Shown piece by piece: positions 50,254 through 59,197 of a stretch of 64,000 nt of DNA. Source of the DNA: Kitasatospora sp. MAP5-34 (GTDB lineage Bacteria; Actinomycetota; Actinomycetes; Streptomycetales; Streptomycetaceae); contig NZ_JARXZC010000034.1 in the NCBI RefSeq assembly GCF_029894335.1, positions 23,482-87,481 on the forward strand, given 5' to 3'. The notes under the pieces are model-generated. The model saw only the letters and a list, made by a program, of their open reading frames with translations, made no database searches and was not told where the DNA came from. The position numbers and the translations under genes were made by a program. Every line of letters begins with the position of its first letter. The stretch's first letter is position 1.

Positions 50254-52383
50254 TCAGCTACACGTGAGCTGGGGCGCAGCCCAGTCCGCATGGTCGGAGG
50301 TGTTGCCGTCGCCCCCGTCCGTCACCACCAGCCGGAGCTCGTTCGCCCCCGTCAGGTCCGCCGACAGATGCTGGGCGGGCTGGAGCCAGCGCATCAGACC
50401 GGTGCCGGCGACCTTGGTGCCGTCCCGGTAGATCTCGAAGGTCACCGAGCCCCGGGGGCCGGCCTCGTCGTCGACGCCCACGTCGGTGCTCACGTTGGTG
50501 CAGGTGCCGCCGAGGTAGTAGACGACCTCGCTGTAGGCGTTGGTGCCCAGGCCCTTGCTGTACTTCACGCCCTGGATGGTGATCGGGCCGCCGTCGCCGG
50601 GGGCCTGCTCGCCGTTGCTCATGTCCTTCTCGACCGGGCCCCAGCCGTTGACGGCCGAGGTCCAGGTCAGGTCGCTGACGGCATGGGTACCGGCCGCCGG
50701 GCCGTCGCCGCAGGCGATCCGGGGGTTGGCCCAGTCCGCGTGGTCCCAGGCGATGCCGTCCCCGCCGTCGGTGACCACCAGGCGCAGCTTCGCCGCGCCG
50801 GTGAGGTCGGCGCTCAGGTGCCGGACCGCGTCCTTGCCGGTGACCACGCCGGTGTCGGCGACCTTGGTGCCGTCCCGGTAGATCTGGAAGTCCACCGTGC
50901 CGTTCCCGTACGTCTCGTCGTCGACGCCGACGTCCACCGTGAGGTTCTTGCAGGCGCCGCCCAGGTAGTAGCCGACGTCGCTGTTGGCGTGCACCCCTAG
51001 CCCCTTGGCGTAGGTGGCGCCCCGGATCGAAATGGTCCTGCCGTCCCCGGCTTTGATGTCGCCGTTGCTCTCGTTGCGCTCGACCGGACCCCAGCCGTTG
51101 ACCGCCGAGATCCACGGCAGGTCACTGAGCTGGTTCATCCCGGTCGGCGGCGGCACCGGGCTGCCCGGGGTGACCCGGAGCATGACCGTCCCGTGGGCGG
51201 GGACGGCGACGCTGATGGCGCCGGTGGTCGAGCTGGTCTGCTTGGACCACAGGTCCTTGACGCCGTACGAGGTCGCGCCGCCGATGCCGAGCGTCTGCAC
51301 GGTGGTGGAGATCGTGGCGGGGGAGGAGTTCTCGTTGGTGAGCGTGACCGCCCGGCCGCCGTCCGCCAGTGGCTTGGACATCACCACCTGGCCGCCGGAG
51401 GAGGAGACGACGGTGCCCTGCCGGCCCAGCGAGTCCTGGTCGACGGCGATGACGTCGGTGTTCGTCAGGATGTCGAGGGTGGCCTGCGAGGCGGTGCGCA
51501 GGTCGCTGCCGATCAGCAGCGGCGCGGCCATCTCGGACCAGAGGCTGAAGTGGGTCCGGTACTCCGCGTCGGTCATGCCGCCGTTGCCGACCTCCAGCAT
51601 GTCCGGGTCGTTCCAGGCGCCGGTCCGGGCGTAGGGGGCGAGCGCCTGGTTCTGGTGGGCGATGGCGATCATGGTCGCCCAGTTGTCGCTGATGTCGCCC
51701 GTGGTCCGCCAGGAGTTGCCGACCGGCTGCGCCCACGTCCACGGCTCGGTCGAGCCCCACTCGCAGATGCTGAGCAGGATCGGGCGGCCGGTGGCGTTGA
51801 GCGCGTCGCGCATCGCCTTGTAGCGGGTCTGCGTGTCCAGGCCCTCGTTGTTGCAGTTGTCGTACTTGAGGTAGTCGACGCCCCAGGAGGCCCACAGGTT
51901 GGCGTCCTGTTGCTCGTGCCCCAGGCCGCCGGGGAAGCCCTGGACGTCGCAGGTCTTCGAACCGGCGCTGGAGTAGAGCCCGAACTTCAGGCCCTTGCTG
52001 TGCACGTAGTCCGCGACGGCCTTGATCCCGTGCGGGAAGCGCACCGGGTCCGGCACGAGGTTGCCGGAGGCGTCCCGGTTGGGCAGCGCCCAGCAGTCGT
52101 CGATGTTGACGTACTGGTAACCGGCCGCCTTGAGGCCCTTGCTGACGAAGAGGTCGGCGATTCCCTCGACCATCGTCTCGTTGAACTCCGCCCGGCAGTG
52201 GGTGGAGTTCCAGTTGTTGAAGCCCATCTGCGGGGTCAGCGCCAGGCCGTTGTCCAGGGCCATCGCGGGTGGGGCCACGGCGAGTTGGACGGCTGCGGCG
52301 AGGGCGCCGCCGCCGGTCATCAGGGCGAGCGAGGTGAGCGCTGCGGCTGAGCGGCGGCGCCAGGAAGTTCTGCGGGACAGCAC
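50254..52383 (-). CDS. Secreted GH27 alpha-galactosidase with two NPCBM domains
   Basis: 709 aa. A Tat-like signal (RRTSWRRRSAAALTSLALMTGGG, cut near residue 43), a GH27 catalytic domain with LTPQMGFNNWNS, nucleophile Asp in YLKYDNCN (about 174) and acid/base Asp in AWNDPDMLEVGN (about 258). Two tandem NPCBM-like carbohydrate-binding modules follow (about 420-560 and 567-709), each starting [TI]SAVNGWGPVE and sharing DGTKVADTG / DGTKVAGTG and LRLVVTDGGDG. It should remove terminal alpha-galactose from plant polysaccharides outside the cell. Confidence 0.92.
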   Translation of the reverse strand: MLSRRTSWRRRSAAALTSLALMTGGGALAAAVQLAVAPPAMALDNGLALTPQMGFNNWNSTHCRAEFNETMVEGIADLFVSKGLKAAGYQYVNIDDCWALPNRDASGNLVPDPVRFPHGIKAVADYVHSKGLKFGLYSSAGSKTCDVQGFPGGLGHEQQDANLWASWGVDYLKYDNCNNEGLDTQTRYKAMRDALNATGRPILLSICEWGSTEPWTWAQPVGNSWRTTGDISDNWATMIAIAHQNQALAPYARTGAWNDPDMLEVGNGGMTDAEYRTHFSLWSEMAAPLLIGSDLRTASQATLDILTNTDVIAVDQDSLGRQGTVVSSSGGQVVMSKPLADGGRAVTLTNENSSPATISTTVQTLGIGGATSYGVKDLWSKQTSSTTGAISVAVPAHGTVMLRVTPGSPVPPPTGMNQLSDLPWISAVNGWGPVERNESNGDIKAGDGRTISIRGATYAKGLGVHANSDVGYYLGGACKNLTVDVGVDDETYGNGTVDFQIYRDGTKVADTGVVTGKDAVRHLSADLTGAAKLRLVVTDGGDGIAWDHADWANPRIACGDGPAAGTHAVSDLTWTSAVNGWGPVEKDMSNGEQAPGDGGPITIQGVKYSKGLGTNAYSEVVYYLGGTCTNVSTDVGVDDEAGPRGSVTFEIYRDGTKVAGTGLMRWLQPAQHLSADLTGANELRLVVTDGGDGNTSDHADWAAPQLTCS

Positions 52384-52580
52384 TGGGCGGCTCCTGCAGT
52401 GTGAGGGTAGGTGTCGGCCACGAAGGCATCAAAGCTCGACGTGTTCCAACGGAATGCAACATATGACAGCGGCGTTTCAGGTCCACGTCAAGAGGGCCGA
52501 CCGAGCCGGGTTGTGGCTGATGACGGGCTGGCAACTGGAACTGACGTTGACTCAGGCTGATCCGTGCAGCGCAATCCGCA

Positions 52581-52598
52581 TGTTCGATAATGTTTGAT
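52581..52598. promoter_or_regulatory. Candidate operator with TGTTYGA repeats
   Basis: TGTTCGATAATGTTTGAT: two direct copies of TGTTYGA 10 bp apart, about 200 bases upstream of the alpha-galactosidase start. Direct repeats of this spacing occur in sugar-responsive operators (for example DeoR-type); the assignment is an inference. Confidence 0.3.
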
Positions 52599-52646
52599 CT
52601 TGGCCTCGGCGGGCCAGAATCCAAGTCGGGTCGAGCGGACATGCCG

Positions 52647-52680
52647 AGAGGGCGTGGCCGCCGGTGCGGTCACGCCCTCT
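52647..52680. terminator. Terminator of the SGNH hydrolase gene
   Basis: 10-bp outer stem AGAGGGCGTG / CACGCCCTCT, then GCCGC and GCGGT largely pairing around CGGT. It lies 51 bases after the hydrolase stop. Confidence 0.78.
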
Positions 52681-52731
52681 GGGGGTTCTGTGCTCTGTGG
52701 GTCTGTGTTCTGTGGGTCTCTCGGGCTCTGG

Positions 52732-53658
52732 TCAGTGGCCGAGCGCGGTGAGTACCGCTCCCGCCATCGCCTTCTCGCCGTAGGCGTTGGGGTGGAACGG
52801 CACGGCGGGCTGGCCCGGCAGGGCGCCCTCGATCCAGCGGTCGTCCGAGCAGACGTCGTGCCCCTTGGTGGCGGCGGTGGTGTCCACGAAGGTCGCGCCG
52901 TTGGCGGCGGAGGTGTCGGCGAGCATCGAGTTGACCTGGCCGAGGATGCCGTGCAGGTAGGCGACGTCGCCGACGGTCACGGGCTGGCGGCCGGCGCAGG
53001 TCGACGCGTCGGCGGGCAGCACCTCGGGGTAACCGACCACGACGACCTTGGCGTTCGGGGCCTTGGCGTGGATCTGCTGCAGGGTGTCGGCGAGTTGCGG
53101 GGCGGCGGCGTTGATCCGGTCGACGAGGGTGTCGTCGCCGTACTCCCAGGCCCAGTCGCTCCAGTTGAAGTACTTGTGCCCGTAGTAGTTGTGGCAGGGC
53201 GTGCCGAACGGGTCGACCACGGCGCCCGCGATGCAGGTGGCGATCACGTCGGCGATGCCGAGGGACGAGGTGCCGAGGTCGTTGCCGCCGATGCCCAGAG
53301 TCACCAGGGAGGTACCGGAGTTGACGGCGTTCAGCTGCGGGTCGTTGACCCGGATGAACGCGTCGTACTGGGCGGAGGTGATGTCCTTGATCTTGGCGGC
53401 CGAGCAGGTGACGTCCGTGTAACTGCTGCTGCCGAGTGCGGCGGCGACCAGGTGGCCGTAGTTGTGGTCCGAGCGCAGGCAGAGTCCGGCGGACTGGCCG
53501 GGCACTCCGGCGCCGGCCGCGTACGAGTCGCCGAGCGCCACATAGGCGCCGGAACCGCTGTCGGCGTGGGCTGCGGGGGTGGCCAGCGCGGTGAGCGTGG
53601 CCGCCAGGACCACGGTGCTGACCAGGGTGGACGTTCGCTTCAGGGCAGGGCTGAGCAC
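52732..53658 (-). CDS. Secreted SGNH/GDSL hydrolase
   Basis: About 308 aa with a signal peptide (LKRTSTLVSTVVLAATLTALATPAAHA). Block I is YVALGDSYAAGAG (Ser), GIGGNDLG supplies the Gly and Asn blocks, and the Asp/His pair is in VPFHPNAYG. Cysteine pairs suggest disulfides. This is close to Streptomyces extracellular lipases/esterases. GTG 53658 follows GGAGGA; the ORF can be extended to 53712 but without a ribosome site. Confidence 0.9.
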   Translation of the reverse strand: MLSPALKRTSTLVSTVVLAATLTALATPAAHADSGSGAYVALGDSYAAGAGVPGQSAGLCLRSDHNYGHLVAAALGSSSYTDVTCSAAKIKDITSAQYDAFIRVNDPQLNAVNSGTSLVTLGIGGNDLGTSSLGIADVIATCIAGAVVDPFGTPCHNYYGHKYFNWSDWAWEYGDDTLVDRINAAAPQLADTLQQIHAKAPNAKVVVVGYPEVLPADASTCAGRQPVTVGDVAYLHGILGQVNSMLADTSAANGATFVDTTAATKGHDVCSDDRWIEGALPGQPAVPFHPNAYGEKAMAGAVLTALGH

Positions 53659-53722
53659 GGTTCCTCCTGGGGGAGAGAAACAAACAAGGCGGGTGGGGGT
53701 GTGCCGGGCCACAGCTACTACT

Positions 53723-53735
53723 CAGTAAGTTACTG
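53723..53735. promoter_or_regulatory. Dyad upstream of the SGNH hydrolase
   Basis: CAGTAA-G-TTACTG, a perfect 6-1-6 inverted repeat, 65 bases upstream of the hydrolase start, in an AT-rich stretch (53715-53760). The form is typical of TetR-family operators. The gap 53659-53965 otherwise holds the inverted repeat at 53804-53857 and no gene. Confidence 0.45.
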
Positions 53736-53803
53736 TCAGGTTACATAGCTGTCCAGGGAATTGGGCGATAAGTTTCCCGAATATCCATCAGGCGGGTATT
53801 CCG

Positions 53804-53857
53804 AATTTCGCTCCACGGTGTAGCGCAGGTAATTCGGATACGGGGTGGAGCGTAATT
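53804..53857. repeat. Inverted repeat in the divergent region
   Basis: AATTTCGCTCCAC (53804-53816) and GTGGAGCGTAATT (53845-53857) pair at 12 of 13 positions around a 28-base spacer. It is upstream of the FAD oxidoreductase gene and may be a terminator or operator pair. Confidence 0.4.
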
Positions 53858-53965
53858 CGCGGCCCGGCCCGGCCCGGGTGGGCCGCCGGCTGGTTGACCC
53901 CGCGCCCGGCAGACCGCAGAATCCGACACACCCCGCTGTCCCCGCCGTCCACCGGAGGAACGCTC

Positions 53966-55621
53966 GTGGCACTCGACGCCGACGTCATCGTCATCGGAGC
54001 CGGACTCGCGGGCCTGGTGGCCACCGCCGAACTGGCCGACGCCGGGCGCAAGGTGATCCTGCTCGACCAGGAGCCCGCCGCCTCGCTGGGCGGCCAGGCG
54101 CACTGGTCCTTCGGCGGCCTCTTCCTGGTCGACTCGCCCGAGCAGCGCCGGATGCGGATCCGGGACTCGTACGAACTGGCCTGGCAGGACTGGCTCGGCA
54201 CGGCCGGCTTCGACCGCGCGGAGGACGGCTGGCCGCGTAAGTGGGCCGAGGCGTACGTCGCGTTCGCGGCGGGCGAGAAGCGGGCCTGGCTGCGCGCGCA
54301 GGGCGTGCGGTTCTTCCCGGTGGTCGGCTGGGCCGAGCGCGGCGGGCTGCTGGCCAGCGGGCCGGGCAACTCGGTGCCGCGCTTCCACATCACCTGGGGG
54401 ACGGGCCCCGGCCTGGTCGAGCCGTTCGCCCGGCGGGTCCGGGCGGCGGCGGCCCGCGGTCAGGTCGAGCTGCGCTTCCGCCACCGCGTCACCGGCCTCG
54501 CCGCCACCGGCGGCGTCACCGACACCGTCAACGGCGAGGTGCTGGTGCCGAGTTCGGCCGAGCGCGGAGTGGCCAGCACGCGCGAGGTCGCGGGCTCCTT
54601 CGAGCTGCGGGCGCAGGCGGTGATCGTCACTTCCGGTGGCATCGGCGGCAACCACAACCTGGTCCGCAAGGCCTGGCCCGCCCGGCTCGGCACACCCCCC
54701 GAGCGGATGCTCTCCGGCGTTCCCGCGCACGTGGACGGGTTGATGCTGGGCATCACCGGCGCCGCCGGGGGCAACCTGATCAACGGTGACCGAATGTGGC
54801 ACTACACCGAGGGCATCGAGAACTGGAACCCGATCTGGCCGAAGCACGGCATCCGGATCCTGCCCGGCCCGTCCTCGCTCTGGCTGGACGCGCGCGGGCG
54901 GCGGCTGCCCGTCCCGCTGTTCCCCGGCTTCGACACGCTGGGCACGCTGGAACACATCATGACGACCGGTTACGACTACACCTGGTTCGTCCTTACCCAG
55001 AAGATCATCGAGAAGGAGTTCGCCCTCTCCGGCTCCGAGCAGAACCCCGACCTGACGGGCAAGAACATCGGCCAGGTGCTCGGGCGGGCGCTGCCCGGCG
55101 CCACCGGGCCGGTCGAGGCGTTCAAGGAGCACGGCGCGGACTTCGTCGTCGCCGACGACCTGGCGACGCTCGTGCGCGGGATGAACGACAAGACCCCGGA
55201 GGCCCTGATCGACGAGGCCGAGCTGCGCCGCGAGATCGAGGCCCGCGACCGCGAGATGGCCAACCCGTTCAGCAAGGACCTCCAGGTCACCGCCATCCAC
55301 GGCGCCCGCCGCTACCTCGGCGACAAGCTGATCCGCACCGCCACCCCGCACCGCCTGCTCGATCCCAAGGCGGGGCCGCTGATCGCCGTCCGGCTGAACA
55401 TCCTCACCCGCAAGTCGCTGGGCGGCCTGGAGACCGACCTGTCCTCGCGGGTGCTACGGGCCGACGGCTCGGTGCTGGACGGCGTGTACGCGGCGGGGGA
55501 GGCAGCCGGTTTCGGTGGCGGCGGGATGCACGGCTACCGCTCGCTGGAGGGCACCTTCCTCGGCGGCTGCCTCTTCTCCGGCCGGGCGGCCGGCCGCGCG
55601 GCGGCCCGGGCCACGGCGTAG
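53966..55621 (+). CDS. FAD-binding dehydrogenase, fumarate reductase/KstD-like
   Basis: About 551 aa. N-terminal FAD motif VIVIGAGLAGLVATAELADAG, then SLGGQAHWSFGGLF, and C-terminal GVYAAGEAAGFGGGGMHGYR SLEG (split here), typical of the flavoprotein family that includes ketosteroid dehydrogenases and fumarate reductases. Probably a soluble oxidoreductase; the substrate is unknown. GTG 53966 has GGAGG 7 bases upstream. A very strong terminator follows. It is divergent from the SGNH hydrolase. Confidence 0.85.
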   Translation: MALDADVIVIGAGLAGLVATAELADAGRKVILLDQEPAASLGGQAHWSFGGLFLVDSPEQRRMRIRDSYELAWQDWLGTAGFDRAEDGWPRKWAEAYVAFAAGEKRAWLRAQGVRFFPVVGWAERGGLLASGPGNSVPRFHITWGTGPGLVEPFARRVRAAAARGQVELRFRHRVTGLAATGGVTDTVNGEVLVPSSAERGVASTREVAGSFELRAQAVIVTSGGIGGNHNLVRKAWPARLGTPPERMLSGVPAHVDGLMLGITGAAGGNLINGDRMWHYTEGIENWNPIWPKHGIRILPGPSSLWLDARGRRLPVPLFPGFDTLGTLEHIMTTGYDYTWFVLTQKIIEKEFALSGSEQNPDLTGKNIGQVLGRALPGATGPVEAFKEHGADFVVADDLATLVRGMNDKTPEALIDEAELRREIEARDREMANPFSKDLQVTAIHGARRYLGDKLIRTATPHRLLDPKAGPLIAVRLNILTRKSLGGLETDLSSRVLRADGSVLDGVYAAGEAAGFGGGGMHGYRSLEGTFLGGCLFSGRAAGRAAARATA

Positions 55622-55630
55622 CGGGAGTGG

Positions 55631-55699
55631 GGCAACCAGGAGGGGCGCGGTGCTCGGCCCGATGGACAGGCAGAGCACCGCGCCCCTGCTTTGGTTGCC
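55631..55699. terminator. Extended double-stem terminator
   Basis: Inner stem of 15 bp (AGGGGCGCGGTGCTC and its complement) with a 17-base loop, enclosed by an outer 8-bp stem GGCAACCA / TGGTTGCC. Between convergent genes. Confidence 0.82.
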
Positions 55700-55709
55700 G
55701 ACGGAGGCG

Positions 55710-56144
55710 TCAGCGGCTGACGTAGACGCTGTCCATGAAGTTCATGATCTGCTGGTCCGTCAGGTGCTGGCCCTCGCGGTGGCCCTTGGCGAGGTCGGCC
55801 TCGCTGATCATGCCGACCAGGCGGTCGCCGTCGATCACCGGGATGCGGCGGATCTGGTGCTGCTCCATCTTCTTGAGGACGGTGTCCATGTCGTCCTCCG
55901 CGCGCACGCAGTGCAGATGACCGCCGAGGTCCATCGCCTTCATCATCGACGGGTCCTTGCCCTCGGCGATACATCGGACGATGATGTCACGGTCGGTGAT
56001 GATGCCCTTGAGCTTCTGGTCGCTGCCGCAGATGGGCAGCGCGCCGACGCCCATGTCGCGCATCATCCTGGCCGCGTCCATGAGGGTCTGGTCGGCCTGG
56101 ATGCACTGGGCTCCGCTGTGCATGATGTCACGCGCTGTGATCAC
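55710..56144 (-). CDS. Two-CBS-domain protein
   Basis: 144 aa comprising a pair of CBS domains only: ARDIMHSGAQCIQADQTLMD to GIITDRDIIV, and HCVRAEDDMDTVLKKMEQHQ to LVGMISEADLA. Such proteins bind adenine nucleotides as regulators of partner enzymes or channels. GTG 56144 follows GAGGAGG. The open frame runs on upstream but without CBS features. Target unknown. Confidence 0.9.
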   Translation of the reverse strand: MITARDIMHSGAQCIQADQTLMDAARMMRDMGVGALPICGSDQKLKGIITDRDIIVRCIAEGKDPSMMKAMDLGGHLHCVRAEDDMDTVLKKMEQHQIRRIPVIDGDRLVGMISEADLAKGHREGQHLTDQQIMNFMDSVYVSR

Positions 56145-56447
56145 GGGAGATCCTCCTCGTTCGCCCCGTTCCGTCGGCCCCGGCGGTCGCGGCCGTGCGG
56201 GATCGGAGCAGAGTGTGATGGTGTCGTCACCATAAGCAGGGTGGTGCTGACCCCGCACGCCGAGGAGTCCGGTCGCGGTGGGTGCACCAGGGCCGGGCAC
56301 GGGTCGGACACGGTTGCGTCGGGCCGGATCGCGTCGGGCAGAATCATCGGGTGCGGGGGCCGTCGGCTCCGCCGTGATCGCCGGACCCAACGGCCTGCGG
56401 CTGCTGCGCGTGAGCGCGTGTCGGCGGGCCCTCTCGGAAGGAAGCTG
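56145..56447. promoter_or_regulatory. Divergent promoter region, CBS and ferredoxin-like genes
   Basis: About 300 bases with no gene I can support. A less GC-rich stretch at 56212-56240 (TGTGATGGTGTCGTCACCATAAG) contains GGTG and CACC arms and could hold a promoter. Confidence 0.4.
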
Positions 56448-56852
56448 ATGGCTCGTCGCCCCCGCAAGGAGACCGCCGCCCCGGCCGCACCTGTCACGGT
56501 CACCGTCTGCCGGGGCTGCTGCTGCGGAGTGGCGGTGAAGCACCCGGACGTCGACCACCCCGGTCAGCTGGAGCGGCTGCGTACGGGCATCGGTACGGCA
56601 GGGAAGGTCCGGGCGGTCCCGTGCCTGGACGCCTGCGACCACTCCAACGTGGTGGTGGTCAGCCCCTCCGCCGAAGGGCGGAAGGCGGGCGGACGGCCGG
56701 TCTGGCTGGGATGGGTGCTGGCCGACGACATGCTCGACGAGATATCCGACTGGGTCCAGGCGGGCGGCCCCGGCATCGCGGAGCCGCCCGGGACGCTCGA
56801 CCTGCAGCAGTTCGCGGTCTCGCGGCGCGTCGGCCAGGGCCTGCCCGCCTGA
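56448..56852 (+). CDS. (2Fe-2S) ferredoxin-like protein, thioredoxin-like type
   Basis: 134 aa. Cysteine pattern VCRGCCCGVAV and later PCLDACDH, as in thioredoxin-like (2Fe-2S) ferredoxins, where four of these bind the cluster. Basic N-terminus, no signal. ATG 56448 follows AAGGA. Partner unknown. Two copies of CGGAGTTGACA (56859 and 56874, 15 bp apart) follow the stop. It may be cotranscribed with the class IV aminotransferase 85 bases downstream. Confidence 0.75.
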   Translation: MARRPRKETAAPAAPVTVTVCRGCCCGVAVKHPDVDHPGQLERLRTGIGTAGKVRAVPCLDACDHSNVVVVSPSAEGRKAGGRPVWLGWVLADDMLDEISDWVQAGGPGIAEPPGTLDLQQFAVSRRVGQGLPA

Positions 56853-56937
56853 GGCTGTCGGAGTTGACACCGCCGGAGTTGACATCGTCCGCCGAACCGG
56901 ATCGAACCGGCCCGGCGGACGGTGGGATGCTGGGCTC

Positions 56938-57714
56938 ATGGAGGAACTGAATGGCAGGCCGGTGGGCCCCGAGGAGCTCCGGGCGCTGGCACTGACCAAC
57001 TACGGGCACTTCACGACGATGCGGGTCGAGGGCGGCCGGGTGCGCGGGCTGGCGCTGCACCTGGAGCGGCTGGTCCGGGACTGCCGGGTGGTCTTCGGGG
57101 CGGAGCTCGACCCCGGACGCCTGCTGGAGTACCTGCGCCGGGCGGTGCCGGCAGGCGGCGGCGCGGCGGTACTCCGGGTGACGGTCTTCGACCCCGCGCT
57201 CGACATCGGGCACATCGGCGGCGACGCCGACCCGGCGGTACTCGTGACGGCCCGCCCGGCGGGCGGCATGTCGCTGCCGGCGATCCGGGTGCGGTCCATG
57301 GAGTTCGTACGCGATCTGCCCGCCGTGAAGAGCGTCGGTCTGTTCGGGGCGCTGCACCAGCGACGGCTCGCGCAGCGGGCCGGTTACGACGACGTCCTGT
57401 TCGTCGACGGCCGGTCGGTGGTCTCCGAGGGCGGCACCTGGAACATCGGCTTCGTCCGGGGCGACGAGGTGGTCCGGCCCGAGGCCGACAGCCTGCCGGG
57501 CACCACGATGGAGCTGCTGCGACAGGTCCGCGACTGGCGGACGGAAGAGGTGACGCTCGGTCGGCTCGGCGGGTTCGAGGCGGCCTTCGCGACCAACGCC
57601 GCCATCGGTGTACGGCCCATCGCCGCCGTGGACGACATCGCCTTCGCGGCGGACCACCCGGTGATCGACGAGCTGCGCAAGGCGTACTTCGGCATCCCGG
57701 ACGATCAGTTGTAA
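56938..57714 (+). CDS. Class IV aminotransferase-family PLP protein
   Basis: 258 aa, fold type IV. A Lys sits in LPAVKSVGLFGALHQRRLAQ, followed by YDDVLFVDGRSVVSEGGTWN, the region that binds PLP in 4-amino-4-deoxychorismate lyase and branched-chain transaminases. It could be a PabC-like lyase or a transaminase. The neighbouring chorismate-linked genes make a role in aminodeoxychorismate or benzoate chemistry possible. Start ATG 56938. Confidence 0.8.
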   Translation: MEELNGRPVGPEELRALALTNYGHFTTMRVEGGRVRGLALHLERLVRDCRVVFGAELDPGRLLEYLRRAVPAGGGAAVLRVTVFDPALDIGHIGGDADPAVLVTARPAGGMSLPAIRVRSMEFVRDLPAVKSVGLFGALHQRRLAQRAGYDDVLFVDGRSVVSEGGTWNIGFVRGDEVVRPEADSLPGTTMELLRQVRDWRTEEVTLGRLGGFEAAFATNAAIGVRPIAAVDDIAFAADHPVIDELRKAYFGIPDDQL

Positions 57715-57829
57715 GCCCGGACGGGCCCCGGCGCCCTCCCCGCTCGAATCGGCCCTACGATGGGGGCAGGATCGCGGGGGGCCGTCGAATTCTGGTTTCC
57801 ATGGCACTGCCCCGCAACAAGCCGGGGGT

Positions 57830-59017
57830 GTGGGGGACGTGCGTATTCGGGCCCAGGTGGGAATCATCGGAGCGGGGCCGGCCGGACTGGCGCTGGCCAA
57901 CTCCCTTGAGCAGCTCGGGATAAGCACGGTGGTGCTGGAGAAGTACTCCCGGGCCCACGTGGAGTCCCGGGCCCGGGCCGGTCTCATCGAGCACCGCACG
58001 GTCGCCTTCCTCGACTCGCTCGGACTCTCCGGGCGGCTGCGGGCCGAAGGGGTTCCGCACGCGAGCTGCGAGTTCCGGTACCGGGGCGAGAGCTTCTCGA
58101 TCCCGTACGGTGAGCTGGCGGGCGGCTACGAGCACTACGTCTATCCGCAGCAGTTCCTGGTCCGGGACCTCGCCGACGCCTATCTGGAGCGCGGCGGGCG
58201 GCTGTACTTCTCCCACCCGGTCACCGGGGTGGACGTCGACTCGGCGGTGATCAGCGCGCAGTCCGCGGCGGATGGCGCGGAGTTGGTCGTCGAGTGCGAC
58301 TTCGTAGCCGGATGCGACGGCTTCCACGGCGTCTCCCGCCAGGCGGTCCCGGCGGAGCGGCTCGGCGCGTTCTCCAAGCGGTATGAGTTCGGCTGGCTGG
58401 CGGTCCTCGCGCAGGCGCCCCCCTCCACCAAGGAGATCGTCTACGCCCTGCACGAGGACGGGTTCGCCGGCCACATGCTGCGCACCCCGACGGTGAGCCG
58501 CTACTACCTCCAGTGCCCGGTCGGCGACTCGGCGGACAACTGGAGCGACGCGCGCATCTGGGAAGCCCTGGAGCGGCGGCTCGCGGTGCCCGGCTGGGAG
58601 CTGTCGACCGGCCCTGTCATCGAGAAGGCCGTGCTGGACATGCGGAGCTACGTCGCGGAGCGGATGGACCACCGGAAGCTGTTCCTGGTGGGGGATTCCG
58701 CCCACATCATCACCCCGGCGGGCGGCAAGGGGATGAACCTGGCGATCGCCGACGCACAGGAGCTGGCCGCCGGGCTGCGGGCCCACTACGCCGACGGGGA
58801 GAGCGGCCGCCTGGCCGGCTACTCCGCCACCTGCCTCTCCCGGGTCTGGCAGGCCCAGGAGTTCTCGCACTGGATGCTGCAGCTGCTCCACGCACCGGAA
58901 CCGGGCTCCGGCGAACGGGAGTTCATGCACCGGCTCCAGCTCTCGAGGCTGTCCCAGCTGAGGAGCGTGCCCAGCTACGCCGCCATGTTCGCGAACTCCT
59001 ACGTCGGCGTCGTCTGA
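57830..59017 (+). CDS. pobA: 4-Hydroxybenzoate 3-monooxygenase
   Basis: 395 aa, group A flavoprotein. FAD motif GIIGAGPAGLALANSL, then SRARAGLIEHRTVAFLD, the GCDGFHGVSR motif and LVGDSAHIITPAGGKGMNLA. It hydroxylates 4-hydroxybenzoate to protocatechuate with NAD(P)H and O2. GTG 57830 or 57839 can be the start. No pobR regulator or protocatechuate genes are adjacent. The next gene looks like a chorismate lyase, so the substrate may be made from chorismate rather than taken up. Confidence 0.9.
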   Translation: MGDVRIRAQVGIIGAGPAGLALANSLEQLGISTVVLEKYSRAHVESRARAGLIEHRTVAFLDSLGLSGRLRAEGVPHASCEFRYRGESFSIPYGELAGGYEHYVYPQQFLVRDLADAYLERGGRLYFSHPVTGVDVDSAVISAQSAADGAELVVECDFVAGCDGFHGVSRQAVPAERLGAFSKRYEFGWLAVLAQAPPSTKEIVYALHEDGFAGHMLRTPTVSRYYLQCPVGDSADNWSDARIWEALERRLAVPGWELSTGPVIEKAVLDMRSYVAERMDHRKLFLVGDSAHIITPAGGKGMNLAIADAQELAAGLRAHYADGESGRLAGYSATCLSRVWQAQEFSHWMLQLLHAPEPGSGEREFMHRLQLSRLSQLRSVPSYAAMFANSYVGVV

Positions 59018-59197
59018 CCCGCCCGGGTCCGCTGCCCAGACCTGCGCACCGGGTGGGACGGCGGCGTTCAGCAAGCACCGTCGGGACAGTCGGCACCGGC
59101 TGACGGCGGATCCATGCGTGGGTGTCCGGCGTGGGTGTCCGGATGTGTCCAGGCCTGGAGTCTACAACTGAGGCCGTTCCAGGGGGAGATCTTGATC

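Larger units (their letters stand above)
52384..52731. other. Intergenic region upstream of alpha-galactosidase
   Basis: About 350 bases without a gene. It holds the presumed promoter of the alpha-galactosidase gene, a possible operator (52581-52598) and the terminator of the SGNH hydrolase gene (52647-52680). Confidence 0.5.
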
